Of a stretch of DNA of 64,000 nt, positions 8,633-17,200 are shown in pieces. The position numbers were made by a program, and so were the translations under genes. The number at the start of each line of letters is the position of its first letter. The first letter of the stretch is position 1. This DNA is from JBJYIN01 sp046237015 (lineage in GTDB: Bacteria; Pseudomonadota; Gammaproteobacteria; Enterobacterales; Enterobacteriaceae), in contig NZ_JBJYIN010000009.1 of the NCBI RefSeq assembly GCF_046237015.1, positions 124,001 to 188,000 of the forward strand, in the 5' to 3' direction. The notes under the pieces are model-generated. The model saw only the letters and a list, made by a program, of their open reading frames with translations, did no database searches and had not been told where the DNA came from.

Positions 8633-9097
8633 TTAGCGATCTTGTAGTACGGCCTTGCGCTCGAATTCTTTCTCGCAGTATTTACATTTGAGGTGAACTT
8701 CTCCTTCGCGTTGTTTCACGCTGAACGAGGAGGACACAGGCTCGCTCCGGCTGATGCAATTGCTGTTGGGGCAGGTGAGTACGCCATCAATGCGTTCCGG
8801 CAGAGTTGGCACCAGTTTGCGTACCACATCATAGTTTTCAATCTGGTTGACGGTAGCTTGTGGTGCGTACATGGCCAGTTGGTTTGCCTGTTGCTCAGTT
8901 AGAAAGACGTTTTCTATTTTTATCAAATCTTTTCGCCCAAGATGGTTTGAGGGCAAATTAAGGCCAATCGTGATACGTTGGTCGGTGGCGGTGAGTTTGA
9001 ACAGTGTCAACAGTTTAAAACCAACCTGAGCGGGAATGTGGTCGATTACGGTGCCACACTTGATGGCTTCTACTTGTAATTTATTATCATGCGTCAT
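8633..9097 (-). CDS. pyrI: aspartate carbamoyltransferase regulatory chain
   Basis: The 154-residue product begins MTHDNKLQVEAIKCGTVIDH like E. coli PyrI. The C-terminal zinc domain has CPNSNC and CKYC. It binds CTP/ATP and gives allosteric control to the c6r6 holoenzyme with PyrB. The ATG at 9097 is chosen over one 27 nt upstream because it matches the family start and has a GAGAGG Shine-Dalgarno. It sits 33 bp after pyrB in the same operon. Confidence 0.97.
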   Translation of the reverse strand: MTHDNKLQVEAIKCGTVIDHIPAQVGFKLLTLFKLTATDQRITIGLNLPSNHLGRKDLIKIENVFLTEQQANQLAMYAPQATVNQIENYDVVRKLVPTLPERIDGVLTCPNSNCISRSEPVSSSFSVKQREGEVHLKCKYCEKEFERKAVLQDR

Positions 9098-9130
9098 GGC
9101 TATTCCTCTCTCTTCTTTCCTCACCGGATC

Positions 9131-10066
9131 TCACAGAACCAGTTCGCTATTCAGTACCAGCGCCAGCAGTGCCTGACGTGCGTAAATCCCATTGCCTGCC
9201 TGTTGGAAGTAATAAGCGTAAGGCGTTGCATCGACATCTGTGGTGATTTCGTCTACTCGAGGCAGAGGATGCAGGACTTTCAGGTTATCACACGCATTTT
9301 GTAAGTCGCTCGCCCGCAGAATAAATTGTGACTTGATATTGATGTATTCTGATGGGTCCAAACGTTCTTTTTGCACCCGTGTCATATAAAGGATATCCAG
9401 ATCCGCAACGACGTCATCAATGCTGGTATGCAGGCTGTACGTGATGTTTTTTTCTTCCAGCATGCTCAGGATGTAATCCGGCATGGCCAGCGCGTCCGGG
9501 GCGATAAAGTAGAAACGGTTGCCATCGAATTTCGCCAACGCCTGTGTCAGAGAATGTACCGTCCTGCCGTATTTCAAGTCACCCACCATGGCGATGTTGA
9601 TGTTGTTCAGACGGCCCTGCGTTTCCTGGATGGTGAAGAGGTCAAGCAGTGTTTGCGTTGGGTGCTGATTAGCACCATCGCCTGCATTCAGGACCGGAAT
9701 TCCGCCAGAGAATTCGGTTGCCAGTCGTGATGCGCCTTCTTGTGGATGACGCATCACGATGGCATCAACATATTGGCTAATGACGGAGATCGTATCTGCT
9801 AATGTCTCGCCTTTTTTTCCCAGCGATGTGTTGTTACTGTCGGCAAAGCCGACCACGGAAGCCCCCAACCGATGCATCGCGGTCTCGAAGGATAAACGTG
9901 TTCGCGTTGAGGCTTCAAAAAAACAGCTGGCAATGACTTTGTGTTTTAACAGTTCAGGCTGAGGTTTGGCTTTCAGGCTTGCGGCAACCCGCAAGGCTAA
10001 CGCTAAATCCTCCCGGCTGAGGTCGTTAATCGAAATGATGTGTTTTTGATAAAGCGGATTGACCAT
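9131..10066 (-). CDS. pyrB: aspartate carbamoyltransferase catalytic chain
   Basis: The 311-residue product (E. coli length) catalyses carbamoyl phosphate plus aspartate to carbamoyl aspartate, the committed step of pyrimidine synthesis. FEASTRTRLSFETA is the carbamoyl-phosphate loop, HPTQTLLDL and HPLPRVDEI complete the active site. The open frame extends further upstream to 10141, but those residues lie over the attenuator and are not part of the protein; MVNPLYQKHI at 10066 is the family start. Expression should respond to UTP through the pyrL attenuator. Confidence 0.98.
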   Translation of the reverse strand: MVNPLYQKHIISINDLSREDLALALRVAASLKAKPQPELLKHKVIASCFFEASTRTRLSFETAMHRLGASVVGFADSNNTSLGKKGETLADTISVISQYVDAIVMRHPQEGASRLATEFSGGIPVLNAGDGANQHPTQTLLDLFTIQETQGRLNNINIAMVGDLKYGRTVHSLTQALAKFDGNRFYFIAPDALAMPDYILSMLEEKNITYSLHTSIDDVVADLDILYMTRVQKERLDPSEYINIKSQFILRASDLQNACDNLKVLHPLPRVDEITTDVDATPYAYYFQQAGNGIYARQALLALVLNSELVL

Positions 10067-10124
10067 TTTTGTTTTTCTCCTCACGGTTGGCCCGGCAAAC
10101 ACGGAACGATTCGGTATAACAGGC

Positions 10125-10152
10125 AAAAAAAAGCCCCTCAACAGAGGGGCTT
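10125..10152 (-). terminator. pyrBI attenuator
   Basis: AAGCCCCTC and GAGGGGCTT form a perfect 9-bp stem (10131-10152) with a 4-nt loop, followed on the minus strand by a run of T (10125-10132). The leader peptide stop codon falls in the hairpin. When UTP is low, RNA polymerase stalls, the leading ribosome keeps up and disrupts this terminator, as established for E. coli pyrBI. Confidence 0.9.
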
Positions 10153-10260
10153 TTTAAATAATCGGTTAAGTAACGGAAAGGAAAACGCTGGCTCCCTGCC
10201 GGATGGCAGTTGTGGTTGAGTACCAACATCAGCAGCGATTTTATTAATGCAATAGCGCAT
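10138..10260 (-). CDS. pyrL: pyrBI operon leader peptide, 40 aa
   Basis: A 40-codon frame starts at ATG 10260, just after the purine-rich GGAGGGG Shine-Dalgarno, and ends with TGA in the attenuator hairpin. Its C-terminal part (FSFPLLNRLFKKPLC) resembles the Phe/Leu-rich end of E. coli PyrL and is encoded by T-rich DNA where polymerase would pause at low UTP. The peptide itself is not expected to have a function; its translation couples pyrB expression to UTP. It begins about 18 nt after the expected transcription start. Confidence 0.85.
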   Translation of the reverse strand: MRYCINKIAADVGTQPQLPSGREPAFSFPLLNRLFKKPLC

Positions 10261-10284
10261 AACCCCTCCGGCAAATTGTCGGCG

Positions 10285-10312
10285 ATTATACGCGCCGATG
10301 ACGCTAATTCAA
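10285..10312 (-). promoter_or_regulatory. pyrL-pyrBI sigma-70 promoter
   Basis: On the minus strand TTGAAT (10312-10307) and TATAAT (10290-10285) are 16 bp apart. The DNA just after the -10 contains AATTT within GCCGACAATTTGCCGG, closely resembling the E. coli pyrBI start region where UTP-sensitive reiterative initiation occurs. Confidence 0.8.
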
Positions 10313-10651
10313 GCAGAAAACGTGATTTTTTGCGTATCGCAATCGGTTGCGATATGAATATCACGCTCTTAAAAATAATGCTTTGGAAGAGAATAATGTG
10401 GTGCGGGACATGGAGTGTTCATCCATACCCGATAGACTGAAATATCCAGATCAGACATCTGGTTGAATCATTCTCATTAAGGCCATCGACGTGCATAATC
10501 GATACGATTAATGACGCCGAATGCCGAATAGTGAAATTCAGCTCACCTTTTCAGGATAACGCGCTGGCGAGGGCGATATTTGGAGAGTATAAAGTTTGCC
10601 ATGATGCGGTTTTTATAAAACATGGTTTCATTTTAAAACGGAGACATAGTT
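10313..10651. other. intergenic region between pyrB promoter and yjgK
   Basis: About 340 bp with no convincing frame on either strand. A short inverted repeat CCAGAT/ATCTGG lies near 10445-10461. The yjgK promoter should be here but I cannot place it. Confidence 0.4.
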
Positions 10652-11119
10652 ATGATCACAGGCAATATCCATCATCTTGAGCTGGTTCCTTATCTGCCTG
10701 CCAAGCTGCGCGATGCTATCGAATACGTTAAGAAAAATATCACGGCAGATACGCCGTTGGGTAAGCATGATATCGACGGCAACAATGAATTTGTGCTGGT
10801 TTCTAACGATAGCACTGACCTGCTGGAAAAACGGCGTGCTGAGTATCATGCCAAATATCTGGATATCCAGATTGTGCTGTCTGGTGTCGAAGGTATGACG
10901 TTTAGCAACCTGCCTGCGGGTAAGCCGGATACGGATTGGCTGGCAGATAAAGATATTGCGTTTCTGCCATCGGGTGAACAGGAAAAGCAGTTTGTGATGC
11001 AAGCAGGGGACTTCGTGGTTTTCTTCCCAGGTGAAGTTCACAAACCATTGTGTGCCGTTGGTGAGCCAGCGCATGTACGCAAAGCCGTGGTGAAGATTGA
11101 CGCTTCATTGGTACGGTAA
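10652..11119 (+). CDS. yjgK: YhcH/YjgK/YiaL family protein
   Basis: The 155-residue cupin-fold protein matches E. coli YjgK (RRAEYHAKYLDIQIVL, DTDWLADKDIAFLP, DFVVFFPGEVHKPLCAVG). The family includes the beta-galactosidase subunit EbgC and YiaL, and may act on sugars such as sialic-acid derivatives; the exact reaction is unproved. His and Glu residues in EVHKP are probable metal ligands. CGGAG lies 8 nt before the ATG. It is convergent with argF, as in E. coli. Confidence 0.9.
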   Translation: MITGNIHHLELVPYLPAKLRDAIEYVKKNITADTPLGKHDIDGNNEFVLVSNDSTDLLEKRRAEYHAKYLDIQIVLSGVEGMTFSNLPAGKPDTDWLADKDIAFLPSGEQEKQFVMQAGDFVVFFPGEVHKPLCAVGEPAHVRKAVVKIDASLVR

Positions 11120-11126
11120 TGACGAT

Positions 11127-11149
11127 TTCCCTCCCCGTTATAGGGGGAG
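11127..11149. terminator. GC-rich hairpin between yjgK and argF
   Basis: CCCTCCCC and GGGGAGGG form an 8-bp stem in the 49-bp gap between convergent genes. It lacks a T-run on either strand, so efficient termination is uncertain. Confidence 0.45.
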
Positions 11150-11168
11150 GGCTAATCGCTGTGGCGCG

Positions 11169-12176
11169 TTAATCCTGGCTTAATGTCGCGACCATAACGG
11201 CTTTTATCGTGTGCATACGGTTTTCAGCCTGATCGAACACGATGCTATGTGTTGATTCGAATACCTCATCCGTCACTTCTATTCCACCGTACAGCCCGTA
11301 TTGTTCCGCCATTTGTTTGCCAAGCGTCGTTTGATCGTCATGAAAGGCTGGCAGGCAGTGCAGGAATTTCACCTGTGAGTTACCTGTTGCGGCAATCATT
11401 GCCATATTCACCTGATAAGGTTTTAGCAGTGCAATACGTTCCTGCCAAACCTCTTTCGGTTCTCCCATAGAAACCCATACGTCGGTATAGATAAAGTCAA
11501 CGCCAGCAACGCCCGTGGCAACATCTTCCGTTAATGTGATGCTTCCGCCCATTTGTTTGGCTGCGGCCTGACATTCTGCAACCAGACCAGCTTCTGGCCA
11601 ACAGGCTGTCGGTGCAACCAGACGCAAATCTAATCCGGTTAGTGCAGCCGCTTCCAGCATGGTATTGCCCATGTTGTTACGCGCATCGCCGACATAGGCC
11701 AGTTTCATGGATGACAGTGGTTTTCCCGGTAAATGTTCCTGCATAGTTAACAAATCTGCCAACAGTTGGGTCGGGTGGAATTCATCCGTTAACCCGTTCC
11801 AGACGGGGACGCCAGCATACTGTGCCAGCGTTTCGACAATTTGCTGACCATAGCCACGGTATTGAATACCATCGTACATTTTTCCCAGTACCCGGGCCGT
11901 GTCTTTAATGGACTCTTTATGACCGATTTGGCTACCGCTTGAACCTAAATAGGTTGCTCGCGCGCCCTGATCATACGCAGCAACTTCGAAAGAGCAGCGA
12001 GTTCGGGTCGAATCTTTTTCGAAGATGAGTGCGATGTTTTTGCCTTGCAGATGATGAGTTTCGTTGCCGCTTTTTTTATCGGCTTTTAGTTTGGCTGACA
12101 GGGCTAAAAGGTTGGCGATTTCTTCGGGGGTAAAATCCATTAACCTTAAAAAATGACGTTTATATATCGATTTCAT
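11169..12176 (-). CDS. argF: ornithine carbamoyltransferase
   Basis: The 335-residue enzyme makes citrulline from ornithine and carbamoyl phosphate in arginine synthesis. KDSTRTRCSFEVA is the carbamoyl-phosphate loop, DEFHPTQLLAD and HCLPAFHD are active-site segments. The position next to yjgK and rraB corresponds to the argI locus of E. coli K-12. The start at 12176 (MKSIYKRHF) gives the family length and has GGAG 9 nt upstream; an in-frame ATG at 12200 is less likely. Tandem ARG boxes upstream imply ArgR repression. Confidence 0.97.
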   Translation of the reverse strand: MKSIYKRHFLRLMDFTPEEIANLLALSAKLKADKKSGNETHHLQGKNIALIFEKDSTRTRCSFEVAAYDQGARATYLGSSGSQIGHKESIKDTARVLGKMYDGIQYRGYGQQIVETLAQYAGVPVWNGLTDEFHPTQLLADLLTMQEHLPGKPLSSMKLAYVGDARNNMGNTMLEAAALTGLDLRLVAPTACWPEAGLVAECQAAAKQMGGSITLTEDVATGVAGVDFIYTDVWVSMGEPKEVWQERIALLKPYQVNMAMIAATGNSQVKFLHCLPAFHDDQTTLGKQMAEQYGLYGGIEVTDEVFESTHSIVFDQAENRMHTIKAVMVATLSQD

Positions 12177-12208
12177 AACAGACATCTCCGTGTGGCTCAA
12201 CGCTATCG

Positions 12209-12247
12209 GTTGAATATAAATTCACTTTATATGTGTAATTATTCAAT
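12209..12247. promoter_or_regulatory. tandem ARG boxes (ArgR operator)
   Basis: Box 1 has the perfect core TGAATATAAATTCA (12211-12224). Box 2 has TGTGTAATTATTCA (12232-12245) with two mismatches. The cores start 21 bp apart, equal to two 18-bp boxes with a 3-bp spacer, the standard ArgR hexamer arrangement. They lie 33-70 bp upstream of argF. Confidence 0.9.
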
Positions 12248-12338
12248 TTCAAGTGTTGATGTCAAACTTTATGGTGGAGACCTCTGCAACGCTGTGGGAC
12301 AATAACGAAATATTACGTCGATTAATGAGGACTGAGGC

Positions 12339-12764
12339 ATGGCAAACCGCGAACTGCTGGAAGAACAGCGTGAAGAGACACGCCTGATCATCGAAGAACT
12401 GCTGGAGGATGGCAGCGATCCCGATGCGCTTTATACTATTGAGCATCATTTTTCAGCGGAGAAATTTGACGTACTGGAAAAGGTTGCTGTAGAAGCATTC
12501 AAACTCGGCTACGAAGTGACGGATGCAGAGGAACTCGAAGTTGAGGACGGTGTTTTGCTGATGTGTTGTGATGCGATTAGCGAAGTGGCGTTGAATGCTG
12601 AGTTAATCGATGCGCAGGTAGAGCAACTCCTGACACTGGCTGAACGTCATGGTGTGAACTATGACGGCTGGGGAACCTATTTCGAGGATCCTGATGGCGA
12701 AGACGGTGAGGAAGGAGAAGACGAAGACTTTTATGATGAAGATGATGACGGAAAACGTCATTAA
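12339..12764 (+). CDS. rraB: ribonuclease E inhibitor RraB
   Basis: The 141-residue acidic protein matches E. coli RraB/YjgD from MANRELLEEQREETRLIIEE onward, and ends in a strongly acidic tail (EDGEEGEDEDFYDEDDD). It binds the C-terminal region of RNase E and alters which transcripts are degraded. It is divergent from argF, as in E. coli. Confidence 0.95.
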   Translation: MANRELLEEQREETRLIIEELLEDGSDPDALYTIEHHFSAEKFDVLEKVAVEAFKLGYEVTDAEELEVEDGVLLMCCDAISEVALNAELIDAQVEQLLTLAERHGVNYDGWGTYFEDPDGEDGEEGEDEDFYDEDDDGKRH

Positions 12765-12787
12765 GTATGCCCGCGTGCCGTTAAAAT

Positions 12788-12821
12788 AATTTGGGTGAAG
12801 TTGACCAATTTCACCCAAATT
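12788..12821 (+). terminator. hairpin after rraB
   Basis: AATTTGGGTGAA and TTCACCCAAATT form a perfect 12-bp stem with a 10-nt loop, 24 bp past the rraB stop. There is no T-run immediately after it, so it may be a stabilising 3' hairpin or a weak terminator. Confidence 0.55.
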
Positions 12822-12885
12822 ACCGCATGTATTTTCCCCCGCTATTAAATTTATTATGTTGGTTGGCTTATTTTTAATGGAATAA

Positions 12886-15033
12886 ATGATGTCAATAATA
12901 GGTGTTTTACATAAAAGCTATAGTGTTAAATCGGGTGTTCGTTACCCATATGTTTGCTCAGCTATTATAATAATAAATATAGCTGTTTATATTTTTCAAG
13001 AGGTGTTAAATGACTATCCACCTACATTCTCAGTATACTCACTTTATAAGATGGGTGGAAATGTTGGTGCATTAACATTAAGCGGCGATATATGGAGAAT
13101 GTTCACGTCTTTATTCTTACATGGCAACTTAAAACACCTTGCAATGAATATGTTTGCGTTGTTAGTTTTTGGTAGCTTAGCGGAGAAACGATGGGGGCAC
13201 TTTACCTTCTTTGTCGTGTATTTTGTTTGTGGATTGGCCGCCTCATTTTGTAGTGCTATTTGGAATTATTATAATGAAGCGGTAACAGTTTTTGATCAAC
13301 ACGTCTTTACTGTTATTGTTTCTGTTGGTGCATCCGGGGCGATAGCCGGTATTTTGGGGGCTTGTATTGAACTTGCTTTTTCTGAAGAAGAAGACGGTGA
13401 AAGTGCACTCACATTTAGCGAATATTTTTTATTGGTTTTTTTCTTCTTTTCTTACGGTTTTTTTACCTCTAACGTTGATAATGTTGCTCACATCGGTGGT
13501 TTTATTATCGGAATCGCATTGTGCCTACCGTTAATGCTCTATCGTATCGAATGGTGCGAAAAGCGCACCATGTATATCTTCTATCTGATCTTTGTAGCAT
13601 CGTTTGGTTTTCTTTTTTCATGGATGCTCCGCGATGAGTATGCGAAGCATGCGCCTGATGAATTAAGAGAGAAGGTGCAGAATATTTATACGAAGATGGA
13701 ATATGATCGTCAACGAGCTATTTATTTGAAGGACATGGAGAAAATAGATGCTGACGCCGCCCGTAATGAATGGAAAAAACACGCTGCGACGCTTGAAAAG
13801 TTAGATACTAATACAGTGCAGTTAATCGATGAATCCCAATCAGCGGGGGTGTTATTACCTGGTTTTAATGGTCGTAAAGCTATTGCGGCCTTAGACGGCT
13901 CATTTTTCTTGTTAGCAGGGTCACATCAGGCTGATAATAAATATTATGAAACCGTCTATCGTTATTCGCTTCAGAAGCCGAATTTTTTGGATAAAGTGAT
14001 TGATGCTGCTCGTGCTGAATTTGATGTGAATGAATTAATAACTAAACAATATATTTCCAGATTGGATGATGATAAACGAGCAGCGTTCACTCGTTTTAGT
14101 GAAGAGAAAAAAGAGGAAACTATTCGCCAGTATGCTAAATATTCCATTGAGGTTCCACTGATTGAGTTGTTTGGCCGAGGTATTGCGGATATGGCAGTGA
14201 GTGAGGATGGTCAATACGGTTATTTTGCCTCACTGGAAAAAAGTTCTGTTAGTGTGGTCGATTTATCAGATAAACGTATTATTAACACTGCCAAGATCGG
14301 TAATGCTCCAAAGTCATTGGTGGTTCATGAAAACAGAATTTACGTTCTTGACCCCTCAATGTTCACTTTATTTATTCTCGATCGTGAATCTTTGTCTATC
14401 ATCGATACCTTAAGTTGGGCCGATGAGGGAAGTGATTACGCCGACTATATGTCATGGATGAAGAAAACTAAAATGGTAATAGATGGGGATGGGAACCATC
14501 TCTACTTTATTGATTATCGTAGTTTGTACTCAGTGTCCCTTTCAAAGAAAACGATCACGCGTATTGATCGACTTAGTCATTCCCGAACGTTGTCTTTTAG
14601 TGACGGCGCATTGGATATTCGTACAGATAAGCAAGGAAGAGTATGGGCGCTGTTTGAGGATGGTATTTATTTACCCGATATGGAAGAGGATTTGTATTTT
14701 GAATGTCATCCCCAGTCCTTCTCAAGGGAAATGTCAAATAATGCTGTTTTGGTTGTGATGAAAGATGGTTCTATGTTAATTGCGGAACCCAGACTGGATA
14801 AACAGCGTATTTATGGCTATTCCGCCAGAACGGGCCTGTTGCTGCGAGTATGGGGGATGGGACATTATAGTCGTGATGAATTTAGTTTGATGGACATGCA
14901 TGATGGTGAACATATGTTCAGCTGGGCGGATAGAGAAGCACGCCTGCTGAAATTGAATCAAAGTACGATTATCTCTCCCGAATTACGTGAAACGGATTCG
15001 CTCTCGCGTTATCGGTGCCTTACTCAGGAATAA
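12886..15033 (+). CDS. rhomboid-family serine protease fused to a large propeller-like C-terminal region
   Basis: The 715-residue protein starts with a rhomboid domain (about 20-245): HGNLKHLAMNMF with His84 and Asn88, the catalytic GASG with Ser150, and AHIGG with catalytic His202, all within membrane segments. A further membrane segment ends near 245. A charged linker follows, and the last 300 or so residues have repeated strands such as MAVSEDGQYGYFASLEKSSVSVVDLSDKRI typical of YVTN/NHL beta-propellers. The intramembrane protease would cut membrane proteins; the propeller may select substrates. Codon use is AT-richer than in the flanking genes, suggesting acquisition. It sits between rraB and yjgM, which are adjacent in E. 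coli. The Shine-Dalgarno is weak; ATG 12889 is an alternative start. Confidence 0.85.
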   Translation: MMSIIGVLHKSYSVKSGVRYPYVCSAIIIINIAVYIFQEVLNDYPPTFSVYSLYKMGGNVGALTLSGDIWRMFTSLFLHGNLKHLAMNMFALLVFGSLAEKRWGHFTFFVVYFVCGLAASFCSAIWNYYNEAVTVFDQHVFTVIVSVGASGAIAGILGACIELAFSEEEDGESALTFSEYFLLVFFFFSYGFFTSNVDNVAHIGGFIIGIALCLPLMLYRIEWCEKRTMYIFYLIFVASFGFLFSWMLRDEYAKHAPDELREKVQNIYTKMEYDRQRAIYLKDMEKIDADAARNEWKKHAATLEKLDTNTVQLIDESQSAGVLLPGFNGRKAIAALDGSFFLLAGSHQADNKYYETVYRYSLQKPNFLDKVIDAARAEFDVNELITKQYISRLDDDKRAAFTRFSEEKKEETIRQYAKYSIEVPLIELFGRGIADMAVSEDGQYGYFASLEKSSVSVVDLSDKRIINTAKIGNAPKSLVVHENRIYVLDPSMFTLFILDRESLSIIDTLSWADEGSDYADYMSWMKKTKMVIDGDGNHLYFIDYRSLYSVSLSKKTITRIDRLSHSRTLSFSDGALDIRTDKQGRVWALFEDGIYLPDMEEDLYFECHPQSFSREMSNNAVLVVMKDGSMLIAEPRLDKQRIYGYSARTGLLLRVWGMGHYSRDEFSLMDMHDGEHMFSWADREARLLKLNQSTIISPELRETDSLSRYRCLTQE

Positions 15034-15042
15034 CCACCGGGC

Positions 15043-15082
15043 GCCACCGCTTTGCGTTGTAAGTGCGGTGGCATTCTTTTTT
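15043..15082 (+). terminator. rho-independent terminator of the rhomboid gene
   Basis: GCCACCGC and GCGGTGGC form a perfect 8-bp stem (15043-15072) with a T-rich tail at 15075-15082, ten bases after the stop codon. Confidence 0.88.
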
Positions 15083-15086
15083 ACTT

Positions 15087-15119
15087 ACGTACAACCGGCG
15101 CTGTGGGTTGGTTGTACGT
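15087..15119. terminator. second hairpin in the rhomboid-yjgM gap
   Basis: ACGTACAACC and GGTTGTACGT form a perfect 10-bp stem with a 13-nt loop just past the yjgM stop. It has no T-run on the minus strand; it may terminate or stabilise the yjgM message. Confidence 0.5.
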
Positions 15120-15137
15120 TAGAAGATAGATGAAATA

Positions 15138-15641
15138 TCACAGCTTTTTCAGCATGGCCACTTCGCAGTCGGTATGTCCGGTATTTCCCATCGAATGAGG
15201 GATATGTTCAAAACCGAGTGACTGGTAGAGCCGAATTGCGCTGGTTAAATGGGCGGTTGTTTCCAGGTAGCAACGGCGAAAACCGTGCTGCCGAGCAAAT
15301 TCCAGCGCCTGTAACGCGAGTTGTCTTGCCAGTCCTTTTCCGCGCACTACGGGTAAAAAATACATTTTTTGCAATTCACACACGTCATCATCACCCGCGA
15401 TTAACGGTGCGATGCCACCGCCGCCAACGACTTTACCTTCGTGTTCGACGACCCAATAGGCGCTGTTTGGCTGGTTGTATAGCGTAAACAGGTTATCCAG
15501 ATTGGGATCGGATACGGTATAGCCCTTATCGGCCGTCAAACCAAATTCAGCCGATACGCAACGGATAACGTAGGCGATGGCTGCGTCGTCTTGTACTGTA
15601 ATCGGGCGCACCCGAAGGCTGACAGGAATTGCGGTTGTCAT
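15138..15641 (-). CDS. yjgM: GNAT family N-acetyltransferase YjgM
   Basis: The 167-residue product equals E. coli YjgM in length. The acetyl-CoA pyrophosphate loop is in LPVVRGKGLARQLA (R/Q-x2-G-x-G/A), and LTADKGYTVSDPNLDNL and GNTGHTDCEVAML match the family. The acceptor substrate in this organism is not known. It is divergent from yjgN. Confidence 0.92.
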   Translation of the reverse strand: MTTAIPVSLRVRPITVQDDAAIAYVIRCVSAEFGLTADKGYTVSDPNLDNLFTLYNQPNSAYWVVEHEGKVVGGGGIAPLIAGDDDVCELQKMYFLPVVRGKGLARQLALQALEFARQHGFRRCYLETTAHLTSAIRLYQSLGFEHIPHSMGNTGHTDCEVAMLKKL

Positions 15642-16009
15642 GATGTTTGCTCTTGTATTCTTGTTGTCTCTGACGTGATTTTATACCTAATGCCGCTGTG
15701 ATGTCGTGGTTGTGCGAATGGGGAATTGCAACGCGCATCCACGAGTTTCCACCTTCATATGCTTTGAGCACGATAAGGCCAGCTTTTAGTGTAATAGCAT
15801 CTAACCCTATTTCGATGCAATAGCTGATTTTGTTGTTGTGTTTTTGTTCACCATGGTGGTGGTTAATGATGATTATTTTTTGTGATGATTGTTTTGCGAT
15901 GATTGTTGTAAGCGGCCCGACATGATTTAATAAGCCGCTTTTTTACATGTTAAATGACCCTTAACGAATAAGGGGTCAATGAACGATTTCTTTTAGGATG
16001 AAAGGTTTC
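15642..16009. other. intergenic region yjgM-yjgN with possible small RNA
   Basis: The 368 bp lack a convincing reading frame. A plus-strand terminator-like hairpin with T-tail at 15910-15944 has no upstream gene to serve, which suggests a short RNA ending there. A second hairpin, TGACCCTT / AAGGGGTCA with one bulge (about 15955-15978), lies closer to yjgN and could be an operator or leader structure. Confidence 0.4.
15910..15944 (+). terminator. orphan rho-independent terminator
   Basis: AAGCGGC and GCCGCTT pair around a 17-nt loop and are followed by six T. The nearest upstream gene, yjgM, points the other way. Confidence 0.6.
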
Positions 16010-17191
16010 ATGGATATCAATACGTCGGAAAATAAAATGCGTCATCAGGTGAAATTTCACGGTAGCGGTGGTGAATATTTCTCTATCTGGTTAGTCAATG
16101 CATTATTAACTGCGGTGACTTTGGGGATATATTCAGCTTGGGCGACAGTTCGCCGCCGCCGTTATTTTTATGGAAATACAGAAATTAATGGCGACCGTTT
16201 TGACTATCATGCACAGCCTATGCAGATTCTAAAAGGCCGTCTCTTGGTGATCGGCGGCATTATTCTGTTTTATGCGCTGATGGCGCTGTCTCCTACTCTG
16301 GGAACACTGATATTAATCGCCCTGATGGGGCTGGCACCATGGCTTATTATTCGCAGTTGGCGTTATAACGCGCTTATGTCAAGCTACCGCGGTGTACGTT
16401 TTAATTATCATTGCAAAACAGGTAGAGCCTATTGGGTTTTGCTGTTTTGTCCAATATTACTGGTATTAGGTGCTTATCTTGGCTTGTTGATTGCGGCGAT
16501 CATTGCTGCGATGACGCATAGCCCTGTATTTATTACCCTATTGATACTCGCGATTGTTACTCCCGTCCTTGTCGCGGTAAAAGGCATTATTGCGATGATG
16601 CAAAACGATCTGTACGTCAATAATATGTTCTTTGGCGAGTCTTCGTTTCGTGCTGAATTGGCTAAAGGGCCTTTTATTAAATTCTTTTTGATTAGTTTGC
16701 TGATCTTTATTCCTTTTCCGATTGCAGGGATTTCATTGATCAGTCCATTCCTTTTCTCCTTACTTCGGATGGATGTGATGGGGTGGGTTCCCGAGAACGT
16801 AGCGGGTATGATGTTGATGAACAACGCCTTTAATCTGATTATGGTGTTGGCTGTGACAGCCCTCGGCGTACTGGTTTCCAGTAGCTATCTGGCGGTGGCA
16901 CAGCGCAACTATCTGTTTAATCAGACGCAAATAAATGGTGATATTAAGCTACGTTCTACCATGCAAACGATGTCATACATGTGGTTACTGATAACGAATA
17001 GTTTGATTACCGTTTTTTCGTTGGGATGGGCCACGCCAGTTGCCGAGGTTCGTCATGCTCGTTATCTGGCCAATGCGACGGTGATTGAAGGCGATCTGTC
17101 TCTGTTGAATGTGCACGCGCATCAAGACAGCGCAAATACGGCGGTGGCAGAAGAAGCTGTTAACGCATTCGATCTGAATGTTGGCATTTAA
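16010..17191 (+). CDS. yjgN: YjgN family inner-membrane protein (DUF898)
   Basis: The roughly 393-residue protein aligns with E. coli YjgN (HGSGGEYFSIWLVNALLTAVTLGIYSAW; FYGNTEINGDRFDYHA) and has about eight membrane segments. The motif LGIYSAWATVRRRRYFYGNT recurs in diverged form near the end (SLGWATPVAEVRHARYL), as expected of DUF898 internal repeats. The function is unknown. ATG 16010 has AAAGG 4 nt upstream; ATG 15998, four codons earlier, is possible. It is followed 9 bp later by an M48 peptidase, so the two form an operon. Confidence 0.9.
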   Translation: MDINTSENKMRHQVKFHGSGGEYFSIWLVNALLTAVTLGIYSAWATVRRRRYFYGNTEINGDRFDYHAQPMQILKGRLLVIGGIILFYALMALSPTLGTLILIALMGLAPWLIIRSWRYNALMSSYRGVRFNYHCKTGRAYWVLLFCPILLVLGAYLGLLIAAIIAAMTHSPVFITLLILAIVTPVLVAVKGIIAMMQNDLYVNNMFFGESSFRAELAKGPFIKFFLISLLIFIPFPIAGISLISPFLFSLLRMDVMGWVPENVAGMMLMNNAFNLIMVLAVTALGVLVSSSYLAVAQRNYLFNQTQINGDIKLRSTMQTMSYMWLLITNSLITVFSLGWATPVAEVRHARYLANATVIEGDLSLLNVHAHQDSANTAVAEEAVNAFDLNVGI

Positions 17192-17200
17192 GGTCGTATT

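Noticed and set aside
10026..10364. Long minus-strand frame over the pyrB leader
   Set aside because: It spans the promoter, attenuator and the start of pyrB in another frame; the true leader peptide is the 40-codon frame starting at 10260.
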